DNA of 64,000 nt from Roseburia intestinalis L1-82 (GTDB lineage: Bacteria; Bacillota; Clostridia; Lachnospirales; Lachnospiraceae), in contig NZ_LR027880.1 of the NCBI RefSeq assembly GCF_900537995.1, positions 931,001 through 995,000 on the forward strand, given 5' to 3'. The position numbers and the translations under genes were made by a program. This document shows positions 1-8,185 of this stretch, piece by piece. Each line of letters opens with the position of its first letter. The first letter of the stretch is position 1. The notes beneath the pieces were generated by a model. The model searched no databases. It had not been told where the DNA came from and was given only the letters and a program-made list of their open reading frames with translations.

Positions 1-227
1 TTCTTGGCGACTATGAGACAACAGGCACAATGAAAGAGATGGAAGAAAAATTAGCTGATATGAACTTCTGCCGTGGTAACAAGGGGTATCTCATCAATTT
101 AGCGCATGTGGACGGGATCACGGACGGCTGTGCCATGGTAAAAGGTGAGCAGCTGGTATTAAGCCGTGCGCGCAAAAAAGAATTTATGGAAGAACTGACA
201 AAATACTGGGGAGAGGTTATCAAATGA
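1..227 (+). CDS. LytTR-family response regulator, C-terminal fragment
   Basis: The reading frame is open from the window edge (first full codon at base 3) to a TGA at 225-227, so only the C-terminal DNA-binding part is present. The residues follow the LytTR pattern: FCRGNKGYLINLAHV, then a beta turn, then LVLSRARKKEFMEEL. In AgrA/LytR regulators this all-beta domain binds direct repeats upstream of target genes. The stop overlaps the start of the downstream kinase (ATGA), so the two are translationally coupled and form a two-component system. The receiver domain lies outside the window. Confidence 0.88.
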   Translation, partial: LGDYETTGTMKEMEEKLADMNFCRGNKGYLINLAHVDGITDGCAMVKGEQLVLSRARKKEFMEELTKYWGEVIK

Positions 228-1537
228 TGGAACATATTATGCCGGATATACCAAGAATCTACACAGCGGTCGCAGAGTGGATGGCATGCATGTTATTTAT
301 CCTGCCGGTCAAAAAGAGATTTCAAAAATGGCAGACGGCAGGCATTATGGCGGCTGTGCTTCTGATACAGAGTGTGTTTTTAGTCATGACGGATGATATT
401 AAGATTTATTTCTGGATTCCTTGTATGATCGTGGCTGTATTTTTAATGATCGTATTTATCTACAGCTGCTGCGAAATTACTTTTACCGATGCTGCCTATT
501 TTGGGATGATCGCATTTGTTGTCGCGGAATTTATGGCATCGTTCGAATGGCAGGTTGTATGTTACTTTTTCGACGAGGCGATGACAAACTGGTGGCTTTG
601 CAGAGGTCTTTTTGTTCTGATCTATGGTGCGATCGCACTGATCCTGTATAAAATTCTGCGGGTACATATGCCTAAAGATGGGAAAATGAATATCAGCCAC
701 CGGGAATATATTTCCGCCGGACTGATCGCAGTTGCGGTGTTTGCTGTCAGCAACATGAGTTTTCTCACGGAAAATACACCGTTTTCCGGTCGCTATTCGT
801 TTGAGATCGGAAATATCCGTACATTAGTAGATCTTGGCGGTATCGCGATCCTTTATGCACATCTGATCCAGTGCCGGGAACTGCGTGTGAGAAAAGAACT
901 AGAATCCGTGCAGAATGTGCTGCAGAATCAGTATGTGCAGTACAAGCAGTCGAGAGAGAGCATCGAACTGATCAATTATAAATATCACGATTTAAAACAC
1001 CAGATCGCATTCCTGCGGAGTGAGGATGATCCGAAAAAACGCGAAGAATATTTAAACCGCATGGAGGATGAGATAAGACAGTATGAGGCACAGAATAAGA
1101 CCGGAAACAAAGTGCTCGATACGGTGCTCACTACCAAAAGCCTATACTGCGCGAAACATGGGATCACGTTTACCTGTGTTGCGGACGGCACACTGCTTAA
1201 TTTCATGGATGTGATGGATATCTGCAGTATTTTTGGAAATGCGCTCGATAACGCAATTGAGTGTGAGCTGAAAATACCAGATAAAGAGAAACGCCTTTTA
1301 CATGTGACGGTTTCAAAACAGAAAAATTTTCTGCTCCTCCGGTTTGAAAATTATTATGAAGGAAATCTGGAATATCAGGAGGGAAAACTGGTCACGACCA
1401 AAAAAGAGAAAGAATATCACGGGTACGGACTCAAAAGTATCCGCTATACGGTCAACAAATATGACGGTGCGGTCAGCATTGATACAAAAGAGAACTGGTT
1501 TGATTTAAAGATCCTGATCCCGATGCGGGAAAACTGA
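224..1537 (+). CDS. AgrC-like sensor histidine kinase (GHKL ATPase)
   Basis: 437 residues. The N-terminal half (about residues 15-225) is a run of hydrophobic helices, as in peptide-sensing AgrC/ComD-type kinases. A coiled segment follows, with the phosphoacceptor motif YHDLKHQ (His255), then a GHKL ATPase with the N-box FGNALDNAIE and the G-box GYGLKSI. The start overlaps the stop of the LytTR regulator by four bases, so the pair is a LytTR-type two-component system. No agrB or agrD-like peptide gene is seen downstream; they may lie left of the window. The ligand is unknown. Two adjacent ATG codons begin the ORF; either could be used. Confidence 0.88.
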   Translation: MMEHIMPDIPRIYTAVAEWMACMLFILPVKKRFQKWQTAGIMAAVLLIQSVFLVMTDDIKIYFWIPCMIVAVFLMIVFIYSCCEITFTDAAYFGMIAFVVAEFMASFEWQVVCYFFDEAMTNWWLCRGLFVLIYGAIALILYKILRVHMPKDGKMNISHREYISAGLIAVAVFAVSNMSFLTENTPFSGRYSFEIGNIRTLVDLGGIAILYAHLIQCRELRVRKELESVQNVLQNQYVQYKQSRESIELINYKYHDLKHQIAFLRSEDDPKKREEYLNRMEDEIRQYEAQNKTGNKVLDTVLTTKSLYCAKHGITFTCVADGTLLNFMDVMDICSIFGNALDNAIECELKIPDKEKRLLHVTVSKQKNFLLLRFENYYEGNLEYQEGKLVTTKKEKEYHGYGLKSIRYTVNKYDGAVSIDTKENWFDLKILIPMREN

Positions 1538-1697
1538 TCTGTGGCAGACCTCTTTGATGCAGTCGTTTAAACAATAGGGAAGTATGTGAACGGTCGATCT
1601 GCGAGGCATTAAAAGCCGGATACCGGTTGATTGACATGGTGGAAGCATATGGAAATGAAAGAGCGGGCAGGCAATGACCTGGTAAAAAGAATCTTTT

Positions 1698-1742
1698 ACG
1701 CCATGTTTTGTGTACAATGCATAAAAATATGGCGTTTATTTT
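1698..1742 (+). terminator. Probable Rho-independent terminator after the kinase gene
   Basis: ACGCCAT at 1698-1704 pairs with ATGGCGT at 1729-1735, followed by TTATTTTG. The loop is long (24 nt), so confidence is moderate. The rest of 1538-1860 holds no convincing gene; the short open frame starting at 1631 lacks a ribosome site. Confidence 0.5.
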
Positions 1743-1861
1743 GTCTAAAACTTCCAACATGCAAAACAGTTTATGCAAAAAAAGTGCAGATTGTGAAGAT
1801 TTTTACCAAAGGACGTGTGGTATGGTAGGATACAGTTACAAGATCCGAAACGGATAAAGAA

Positions 1862-1947
1862 AACAAGGGAGGAAAATCCTCTGCTCGTCAGCAGATAAAT
1901 TTTACATTGTAAAATTGCATTTTCCTTCGGAAAACAAGGGAGGATTT
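1862..1947 (+). repeat. Leader hairpin array with duplicated Shine-Dalgarno, copy A
   Basis: Four perfect short hairpins lie head to tail just upstream of the GH3 start: GAGGA-AAA-TCCTC (1869-1881), TCTGCT-CGTC-AGCAGA (1880-1895), AATTTTAC-ATT-GTAAAATT (1898-1916) and TTTTCC-TTC-GGAAAA (1920-1934). The working Shine-Dalgarno AGGGAGGA (1937-1944) follows. The first hairpin contains a second, paired Shine-Dalgarno-like sequence. A related array precedes the ECF gene at 12.6 kb. Function is unknown. Confidence 0.65.
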
Positions 1948-1951
1948 AGAA

Positions 1952-4855
1952 ATGTTAGCAATTAACATGGATGACGTGATCAACGTTCTCAATTCCTGTA
2001 AGCCATACATGATTGCTCTGGGTATTGCATTAGCACTCGCAATTATTGTAACTGTGGCATGCATGAAATTGAAGAAACCGGTAAAGAAACTGGTGAGAAA
2101 GGAAGCATGGATTGCATTCCTTATGGCAGCAGTTGTGATTATCAACCTGATCTGCTTTATTCCAATGTCAAGTATGATCTCACTTGCAATGGGAAATGGT
2201 ACGATCACAGAGGAAACCTCAAATGAGGCAACCGCACTTTGCGAGGATATTGCAGATGAAGGTATTGTTTTATTAAAAAATGAAGACAATATCCTGCCAC
2301 TTACAAATACACAGAATATCAACGTGTTTGGATGGGCATCCACCAATCCTTGTTATGGTGGTACCGGATCCGGAGCATTATCCGATGCATATGAGACAAC
2401 AACACTTCTCGGTGGTCTTGAGGATGCCGGATATAAGATCAATACAGAACTGACTGATTTTTACAAAGCATACCGTGAGGACAGACCGGAAGTTGGTATG
2501 TGGGCGCAGGACTGGACATTGCCGGAACCGACAGCAGATTCCTACAGCACTGAACTGATGAACAATGCAAAAGAGTTTTCTGACACAGCGATGGTAGTGA
2601 TTACCCGTGTTGGTGGTGAGGGAGCAGATCTTCCAACGGATGTGAGCAAGGTGACTTACACAGATAACTCTGAAAACTACAAAGATTTTGAAGCTGGTGA
2701 GCATTACTTACAGTTAAGCCAGACAGAAAAAGATATGTTAGACCTTGTTTGTGCCAACTTTGACAACGTTGTTGTCGTATACAACGGTGCAAACACCATG
2801 GAACTTGGATTTTTAAATGATTACAAACAGATCAAGGGTGCAATCTGGTGTCCTGGAACAGGTCAGTCCGGATTTGAGTCTCTTGGCGCAGTCGTAGCCG
2901 GTACGGTAAATCCATCCGGAAAAACCAGCGATACATTTGTATATGATCTGACAGCAACACCGACTTACAACAATTTTGGAAACTTCCTGTATGACAATAT
3001 GGATGAGTTTGCCGCTACATCCAAAAACTTCGGAACAGGCGAAGAAGAAGCAACAATTCCATCTTTTGTCAACTATGTAGAAGGCATTTATGTTGGCTAT
3101 CGTTTCTATGAGACAGCGGCAGTGGAAGGTCTGATCGACTATGATAAGACCGTTCAGTTTCCATTTGGATACGGACTTTCTTATACAGATTTTGAACAGA
3201 AGATGGGAGATGTTACCGTAGCAGACGGTAAAGTATCCTTTGACGTTACCGTAACAAACAATGGAACTGCCGCAGGAAAAGATGTGGTAGAGGTATATTA
3301 CAATCCGCCATATACAAACGGTGGAATTGAAAAAGCATCTGCAAATCTGATCGATTTTGCAAAAACAGATGTGTTACAGCCGGGTGAATCCCAGACAATC
3401 AATGTAAGTTTCTCAGAAGAAGATATGGCTTCCTATGATACATATGGGAATGGATGCTATGTATTAGAGGCTGGTGACTATGAGATTTCTATCAACTCTG
3501 ATTCACACAATACGATCGCATCACAGACCGTAAGTGTTGCAGATACCGTTGTATATGATGAGAATAATGCACGTTCTACCGATGATGTAGCTGCAACAAA
3601 TCAGTTTGCATATGCAGAAGGCGATGTAACATACCTTTCAAGAGCAGATGGATTTGCAAACTATGCAAAAGCAACAGCAGCTCCTTCAAACTTTACATTA
3701 GCAGAGGATGAGAAAGCTGAGTTCTTAAATAACAGCAATTATGATCCAAACAATTACAACAATGATTCGGACGAAATGCCGGCAACAGGCGCGAAAAATG
3801 GAATGACACTTGCTGATATGCGTGGTCTTTCCTATGATGATGAAAAATGGGATACACTTCTTGACCAGCTGACAGTTTCCGATATGGATACAATGATCGC
3901 TCTTGGCGGATATCAGACATCTGCAGCTGCAAGTGTTGGAAAAGTTATGACCGTTGACTGTGACGGACCTGCATCCATCAACAACAACTTTACAGGAACA
4001 GGCTCCATTGGATTCCCGTCCGCAGTTATGATCGCAAATACCTGGAACAAAGATCTTGCACTTTCTTTCGGTGAGAGCATTGGTAAGATGGCAGACGAGA
4101 TGGATGTTTCCGGATGGTATGCACCGGCAATGAACACACACAGAAATGCATTTGCAGGACGTAACTTTGAGTATTATTCAGAAGATGGTGTCCTTTCCGG
4201 AAAAATGGCCGCAAATGCAGTGATCGGTGCTGAAAAATATGGTGTTTACGCATATATCAAACATTTTGCTTTAAATGATCAGGAAACAAACCGTACCGGA
4301 ATGCTCTGTACATGGTCAAATGAGCAGGCAATTCGTGAAATTTACTTAAAACCTTTTGAAATCGCAGTAAAAGAAGGTGGAGCAAAGGCAGTCATGTCCT
4401 CCTTCAACTATATCGGTACACAGTGGGCAGGCGGAACCTACCCGTTACAGACAACCGTACTTCGTGATGAGTGGGGATTCCGTGGATTTGTATTAACCGA
4501 TTACTTTGGTGTTTACGGATACATGGATTCTGATATGGGTATCCGCGGTGGTACAGACTGTATGTTAGTTGCATACGATACGGAGACCAACCATGTGACA
4601 GATACCACAAGCGCAACAGGTGTAAAAGCAATGCGTCAGGCATCCAAAAATATCATGTATACCGTTGTAAACAGCCGTGCATATGATCCTGAAAACTTAA
4701 AGACAGGTCTGATGAACTGGCAGATCCTGGCAATCGTGATCGATATCATCCTTGGAGCACTGGTAATCTTCTTAGAGGTTCTTACGATCAGGAAATATAA
4801 AAAAGATGCAGCAGAAGAACCGGTGCAGACCGTAAATGAAACATCAGCAGAATAA
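1952..4855 (+). CDS. Membrane-anchored GH3 glycoside hydrolase with swapped domain order
   Basis: 967 residues. Two hydrophobic helices near residues 18-40 and 52-80, and one near 925-950, suggest tethering at both ends with the enzyme outside. The part usually C-terminal in GH3 comes first (EGIVLLKNE, then FPFGYGLSYTDF and an Fn3-like sandwich around 430-520). The part usually N-terminal, the TIM barrel, comes last, with KH at 770-771 and the nucleophile motif VLTDYFG (Asp850). This inverted order is known for a minority of GH3 beta-glucosidases. The likely role is release of glucose or xylose from plant or host oligosaccharides at the cell surface; the substrate cannot be read from sequence. 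Start chosen by AGGGAGGA eight bases upstream. Confidence 0.9.
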   Translation: MLAINMDDVINVLNSCKPYMIALGIALALAIIVTVACMKLKKPVKKLVRKEAWIAFLMAAVVIINLICFIPMSSMISLAMGNGTITEETSNEATALCEDIADEGIVLLKNEDNILPLTNTQNINVFGWASTNPCYGGTGSGALSDAYETTTLLGGLEDAGYKINTELTDFYKAYREDRPEVGMWAQDWTLPEPTADSYSTELMNNAKEFSDTAMVVITRVGGEGADLPTDVSKVTYTDNSENYKDFEAGEHYLQLSQTEKDMLDLVCANFDNVVVVYNGANTMELGFLNDYKQIKGAIWCPGTGQSGFESLGAVVAGTVNPSGKTSDTFVYDLTATPTYNNFGNFLYDNMDEFAATSKNFGTGEEEATIPSFVNYVEGIYVGYRFYETAAVEGLIDYDKTVQFPFGYGLSYTDFEQKMGDVTVADGKVSFDVTVTNNGTAAGKDVVEVYYNPPYTNGGIEKASANLIDFAKTDVLQPGESQTINVSFSEEDMASYDTYGNGCYVLEAGDYEISINSDSHNTIASQTVSVADTVVYDENNARSTDDVAATNQFAYAEGDVTYLSRADGFANYAKATAAPSNFTLAEDEKAEFLNNSNYDPNNYNNDSDEMPATGAKNGMTLADMRGLSYDDEKWDTLLDQLTVSDMDTMIALGGYQTSAAASVGKVMTVDCDGPASINNNFTGTGSIGFPSAVMIANTWNKDLALSFGESIGKMADEMDVSGWYAPAMNTHRNAFAGRNFEYYSEDGVLSGKMAANAVIGAEKYGVYAYIKHFALNDQETNRTGMLCTWSNEQAIREIYLKPFEIAVKEGGAKAVMSSFNYIGTQWAGGTYPLQTTVLRDEWGFRGFVLTDYFGVYGYMDSDMGIRGGTDCMLVAYDTETNHVTDTTSATGVKAMRQASKNIMYTVVNSRAYDPENLKTGLMNWQILAIVIDIILGALVIFLEVLTIRKYKKDAAEEPVQTVNETSAE

Positions 4856-4902
4856 AAACAGAACTTTGCAGAGATTACAATACATAGAGGTGAAAGCGTA
4901 CA

Positions 4903-5466
4903 ATGAGTAGTATAAAAAATCTATGGCAGAACTTTGCAGACAAACATCCCGGAGCCTCCAAATGGGTCCGGGAGGGCGGTCTGTTCGTGATCGTAAGTAA
5001 CCTGATCACGGTATTTAAATACCTGATGTTACTGTTTCTGCCGCTCGCATTTGCCGGACTTCCAAACATTGACTTTGGATTCCCGGGAATCGACATCACA
5101 TTATTTGGAGAAACATTCAAATGGAATATTATCGGTTATGATGCCGCACACGGTGGACTTCCATATTTTTGTGCATACATGGTTGCCATGGTGATTGGAG
5201 AATGCATCAATTTCCCGATCCAGAGAACTTTCGTGTTCCGCAGCAAAGGAAATATCTGGTATCAGGCATTCTGGTATCTGATCGCATTCTGCATCGTGAC
5301 CTGTATCGTAAACTCCATCAACTGTATCTGGGTAGCAGTAGCCGGTATGTTCGTGCCGGACTGGCTGTACAATATAGGAACGACCGTGTTAAACGGCGGA
5401 GTTTCAATGGTCGTATTTTTCTTTGTCAATAAGATCATTTTCCCGGAAGGGGAAGCGAAAGCGTAA
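4903..5466 (+). CDS. GtrA-like integral membrane protein
   Basis: 187 residues with about four hydrophobic helices (near 28-50, 85-105, 125-150 and 155-180). The signature NFPIQRTFVFRSKG fits the GtrA family, small membrane proteins linked to moving polyprenyl-linked sugars or to surface polysaccharide modification. It lies 47 bp after the GH3 gene on the same strand, before a strong terminator, so they are probably one operon. Why a glycosidase is paired with a GtrA protein is not clear from sequence. Start ATG follows GAGGTGAAAG at suitable spacing. Confidence 0.75.
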   Translation: MSSIKNLWQNFADKHPGASKWVREGGLFVIVSNLITVFKYLMLLFLPLAFAGLPNIDFGFPGIDITLFGETFKWNIIGYDAAHGGLPYFCAYMVAMVIGECINFPIQRTFVFRSKGNIWYQAFWYLIAFCIVTCIVNSINCIWVAVAGMFVPDWLYNIGTTVLNGGVSMVVFFFVNKIIFPEGEAKA

Positions 5467-5500
5467 AAAATAGTATGTGAAAAACGAAATAAGCACATAT

Positions 5501-5549
5501 AAAAAGCATGTTTTACGATTCAAAAGAATTGCAGAGCATGCTTTTTTTG
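5501..5549 (+). terminator. Rho-independent terminator
   Basis: AAAAGCATG (5502-5510) pairs with CATGC plus the following T-run (5537-5549). It ends the GH3-gtrA unit. Confidence 0.75.
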
Positions 5550-5580
5550 TTGTATTTTAAATAGGAATAGGATTCACATA

Positions 5581-5639
5581 TTGACAAACAAAACAGAAAT
5601 GTTTATATTTATAACAGCGTTATATAACACTGTTATAAA
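5581..5639 (+). promoter_or_regulatory. Promoter with 32-bp palindromic operator for the TetR gene
   Basis: A near-consensus promoter, TTGACA (5581-5586), 17-bp spacer, TATATT (5604-5609), is followed by a palindrome at 5608-5639. Its 16-bp halves, TTTATAACAGCGTTAT and ATAACACTGTTATAAA, match as inverted repeats at 15 of 16 positions. The site covers the end of the -10 box and the expected transcription start, as for autorepression by the TetR protein encoded just downstream. Confidence 0.8.
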
Positions 5640-5654
5640 TGAGTGGAGGAACCA

Positions 5655-6275
5655 GTGACAAAACAAGTAGAAGGAGTTTCAGAAAAAATCATAGCCTGTG
5701 CGAAGGAAGAGTTCCTGCAAAAAGGATATTCCGACGCATCTCTGCGGACGATCGCCGAAAAGGCAGGAACAACGACCGGATCCATCTATTCGCGGTTTAA
5801 AGACAAGGAAGGATTATTTTCCGCGATTGTGGAACCGGCGGCGGATCATCTGGTGCAGATGTTTTTACATACGCAGGAGACATTTCACGGGCTTGAGGAA
5901 GAACAGCAGCCGAAAGAGATGAAGCATTATGTGTCATCCGGCATGGTGGAGATGATCGATTATATTTACGACAATTTTGAAGTGTTTGAGCTTTTGTTGG
6001 ATGCTTCCTACGGAACAAAGTTTCAGGATTTTGTGGAACGGCTTGTCGAGATCGAGACAGAATATACTTATAAGTATATGGACGTCATTCATTACCGGAC
6101 AGAAGATGGCGAGGTGATCACCGAGGATTTTATCCATATCATGACGAGGGCATTATTTGAGAGTATGTTTGAGGTGGTACGCCATAAAATGACGAAGGAG
6201 AAGGCACTCCGTTATATGGATATGCTTGAAAAATACCATTATGGAGGCTGGAATGCAATTCTGAAATGGGAGTAA
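5655..6275 (+). CDS. TetR/AcrR-family transcriptional regulator
   Basis: About 206 residues. The N-terminal helix-turn-helix reads ALKEEF-type helix, then SLRTIAEKAGTTTGSIYSRFKDKEGLF, typical of TetR. The C-terminal ligand domain is helical and unassigned. GTG at 5655 is preferred because GGAGG (5645-5649) lies five bases before it; an in-frame GTG at 5643 would overlap that site. It precedes a two-gene ABC exporter on the same strand, its likely target, and has a large palindromic operator over its own promoter. The inducer is unknown. Confidence 0.85.
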   Translation: MTKQVEGVSEKIIACAKEEFLQKGYSDASLRTIAEKAGTTTGSIYSRFKDKEGLFSAIVEPAADHLVQMFLHTQETFHGLEEEQQPKEMKHYVSSGMVEMIDYIYDNFEVFELLLDASYGTKFQDFVERLVEIETEYTYKYMDVIHYRTEDGEVITEDFIHIMTRALFESMFEVVRHKMTKEKALRYMDMLEKYHYGGWNAILKWE

Positions 6276-6331
6276 GAGATGGGCTGTACATTTCTGGTAA
6301 CAGGATGACAGCCTTCTAAAAAAATCATTGG

Positions 6332-6345
6332 TTAGCGAAAACTAA
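6332..6345 (+). promoter_or_regulatory. Candidate TTAG-N6-CTAA operator upstream of the ABC exporter
   Basis: TTAG (6332-6335) and CTAA (6342-6345) are inverted around CGAAAA, 53 bp before the exporter start. The half-sites resemble DtxR/IdeR-type metal boxes (TTAGG...CCTAA) but are shorter. Weak evidence only. Confidence 0.25.
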
Positions 6346-6397
6346 TTTCAAGTAGTGATGTATAACAAAAACTAAAAATGGAAAGGGAGTCTTTGAG

Positions 6398-8182
6398 ATG
6401 GAAAGTGATGCGAAGTTAAAAAAACAAAGTTCTTTGGCAAGGCTTTTTGAATATGCCGGGAATTATAAATATCTGACGATCCTCTCGTGGATATTTTCTG
6501 TGGTCAGTGCCTGGATTGCGCTGGTACCGTTTTATTATATCTGGAGAGTGATAAAGGAAATTTTAGATGTGGCGCCTCATTATGAAAATGCAGGGAATCT
6601 TGCAAATTATGGGTGGCATGCAGTCGGTTTTGCAATTCTATCCATGTTTCTTTACATTTGCGGACTGCTTTGTTCCCATTTGTCTGCGTTTCATGTGCAG
6701 GCAGGGATACGTTCACAGCTGATGCACCATATCATGACATTACCGATGGGATTTATGGACAGTGACGGAAGCGGTAAGATCCGTAAGATTGTCAACGAGT
6801 CGAGTGAAGCGACAGAGACCTATCTTGCACATCAGTTACCGGATCAGGCGGGCGCCATTGCAACGCCGGTCGGTCTTCTGGTTTTGCTCCTGATGTTTGA
6901 CTGGCGGCTTGGACTGCTAAGTCTGATCCCGGTAGTGGCAGCATTTTTAATTATGGGCAGCATGACCGGGCAGCGCATGAAAGATAAAATGACAGAGTAC
7001 CAGAATGCACTTGAAGAAATGTCGAGTGAGGCCGTGGAATATGTCCGCGGCATTCCGGTCGTAAAAACATTTGGACAGTCGGTATTTTCATTCAAGCGTT
7101 TTCGCGACTCGATAAAGAAATATGAAAAATGGACAATCGCTTACACAAAAGAATTAAGACTTCCGATGACCTTTTATACGACGATCATCAATGCGGCATT
7201 TGCTGTTCTGATCGCAGTTACTTTTTATGTGGTCAGAGGCGGGGAGAGCGACACGTTCTTATTAAATCTGATGTTCTATATTATCATCACTCCGATCATT
7301 ACAGTCACTTTAAATAAAATCATGTATGCAAGTGAAAACCAGATGATCGTTGAGGATGCGCTGACCAGGATCGACAGTATTTTAGAAAAGAAGCCGCTCA
7401 CAGAGGCAGCAGGAAAAGCGGATCCGAAAGATATGTCCATTACTTTTGAAAATGTGTCTTTCCGTTATGAGGATGCCGCAAAAGATGCATTACATAACAT
7501 CAATCTTAAGATCCGAGAGGGCGAACATGTCGCATTTGTCGGGCCGTCCGGTGGTGGAAAGTCGACACTTGCAAGCCTGATCGCACGTTTCTTTGATGCA
7601 ACAGAAGGGAAGATCAGGATCGGTGGCGTGGATGTGCGTGATATCCCGTCGAAACAGCTTATGGATATGGTGTCATTTGTATTTCAGGACAGTAAACTTT
7701 TGAAGATGTCTGTTTATGAAAATGTCCGCATGGGCAGGAAAGATGCGACGAGAGAGGAAGTTATGGAAGCATTAAAGAATGCACAGTGCGAAGATATTAT
7801 CGAAAAATTGCCGGATAGTATTGATACGGTGATCGGAGCAAAGGGAACTTATGTGTCCGGCGGTGAAGCACAGCGTCTTTCGATTGCGAGGGCAATGTTA
7901 AAAAATGCGCCAATCCTGATCTTAGATGAGGCGACCGCATTTGCTGATCCGGACAATGAGGCGAAGGTGCAGCAGGCATTTTCAAAATTATCCACAGGAA
8001 AAACGGTCATTATGATCGCACATCGTCTGTCCTCCGTTGTGGATGCCGACCGGATCTGCGTGTTAAAGGACGGAGAGATCGTGGAGTCAGGAACGCATAA
8101 AGAACTGTCAGAAGCACAGAAACTGTATGCTCATATGGGGGATGCATACAATAAATCGGTTCGTTGGAAAGTGGGGGAATAA
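6398..8182 (+). CDS. ABC exporter half-transporter, subunit 1 (permease-ATPase fusion)
   Basis: 594 residues. A six-helix transmembrane domain (about 25-320) is followed by an ABC ATPase with Walker A GPSGGGKST, Q-loop FQDSK, signature VSGGEAQRLS, Walker B ILILDEATAFAD and switch histidine IAHRLSS, all intact. This is the layout of type IV exporters that export drugs, peptides or siderophore-like compounds, or import siderophores as in YbtPQ/IrtAB. It is separated by three bases from a second half-transporter, so they probably form a heterodimer. Control by the upstream TetR is likely. AAAGGGAG precedes the ATG. Confidence 0.92.
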   Translation: MESDAKLKKQSSLARLFEYAGNYKYLTILSWIFSVVSAWIALVPFYYIWRVIKEILDVAPHYENAGNLANYGWHAVGFAILSMFLYICGLLCSHLSAFHVQAGIRSQLMHHIMTLPMGFMDSDGSGKIRKIVNESSEATETYLAHQLPDQAGAIATPVGLLVLLLMFDWRLGLLSLIPVVAAFLIMGSMTGQRMKDKMTEYQNALEEMSSEAVEYVRGIPVVKTFGQSVFSFKRFRDSIKKYEKWTIAYTKELRLPMTFYTTIINAAFAVLIAVTFYVVRGGESDTFLLNLMFYIIITPIITVTLNKIMYASENQMIVEDALTRIDSILEKKPLTEAAGKADPKDMSITFENVSFRYEDAAKDALHNINLKIREGEHVAFVGPSGGGKSTLASLIARFFDATEGKIRIGGVDVRDIPSKQLMDMVSFVFQDSKLLKMSVYENVRMGRKDATREEVMEALKNAQCEDIIEKLPDSIDTVIGAKGTYVSGGEAQRLSIARAMLKNAPILILDEATAFADPDNEAKVQQAFSKLSTGKTVIMIAHRLSSVVDADRICVLKDGEIVESGTHKELSEAQKLYAHMGDAYNKSVRWKVGE

Positions 8183-8185
8183 AAA

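Noticed and set aside
1631..1828. Short plus-strand open frame (65 codons) after the AgrC-like kinase, considered as an AgrD-like peptide
   Set aside because: No ribosome site, no AgrD motif, and it contains the probable terminator of the upstream gene.
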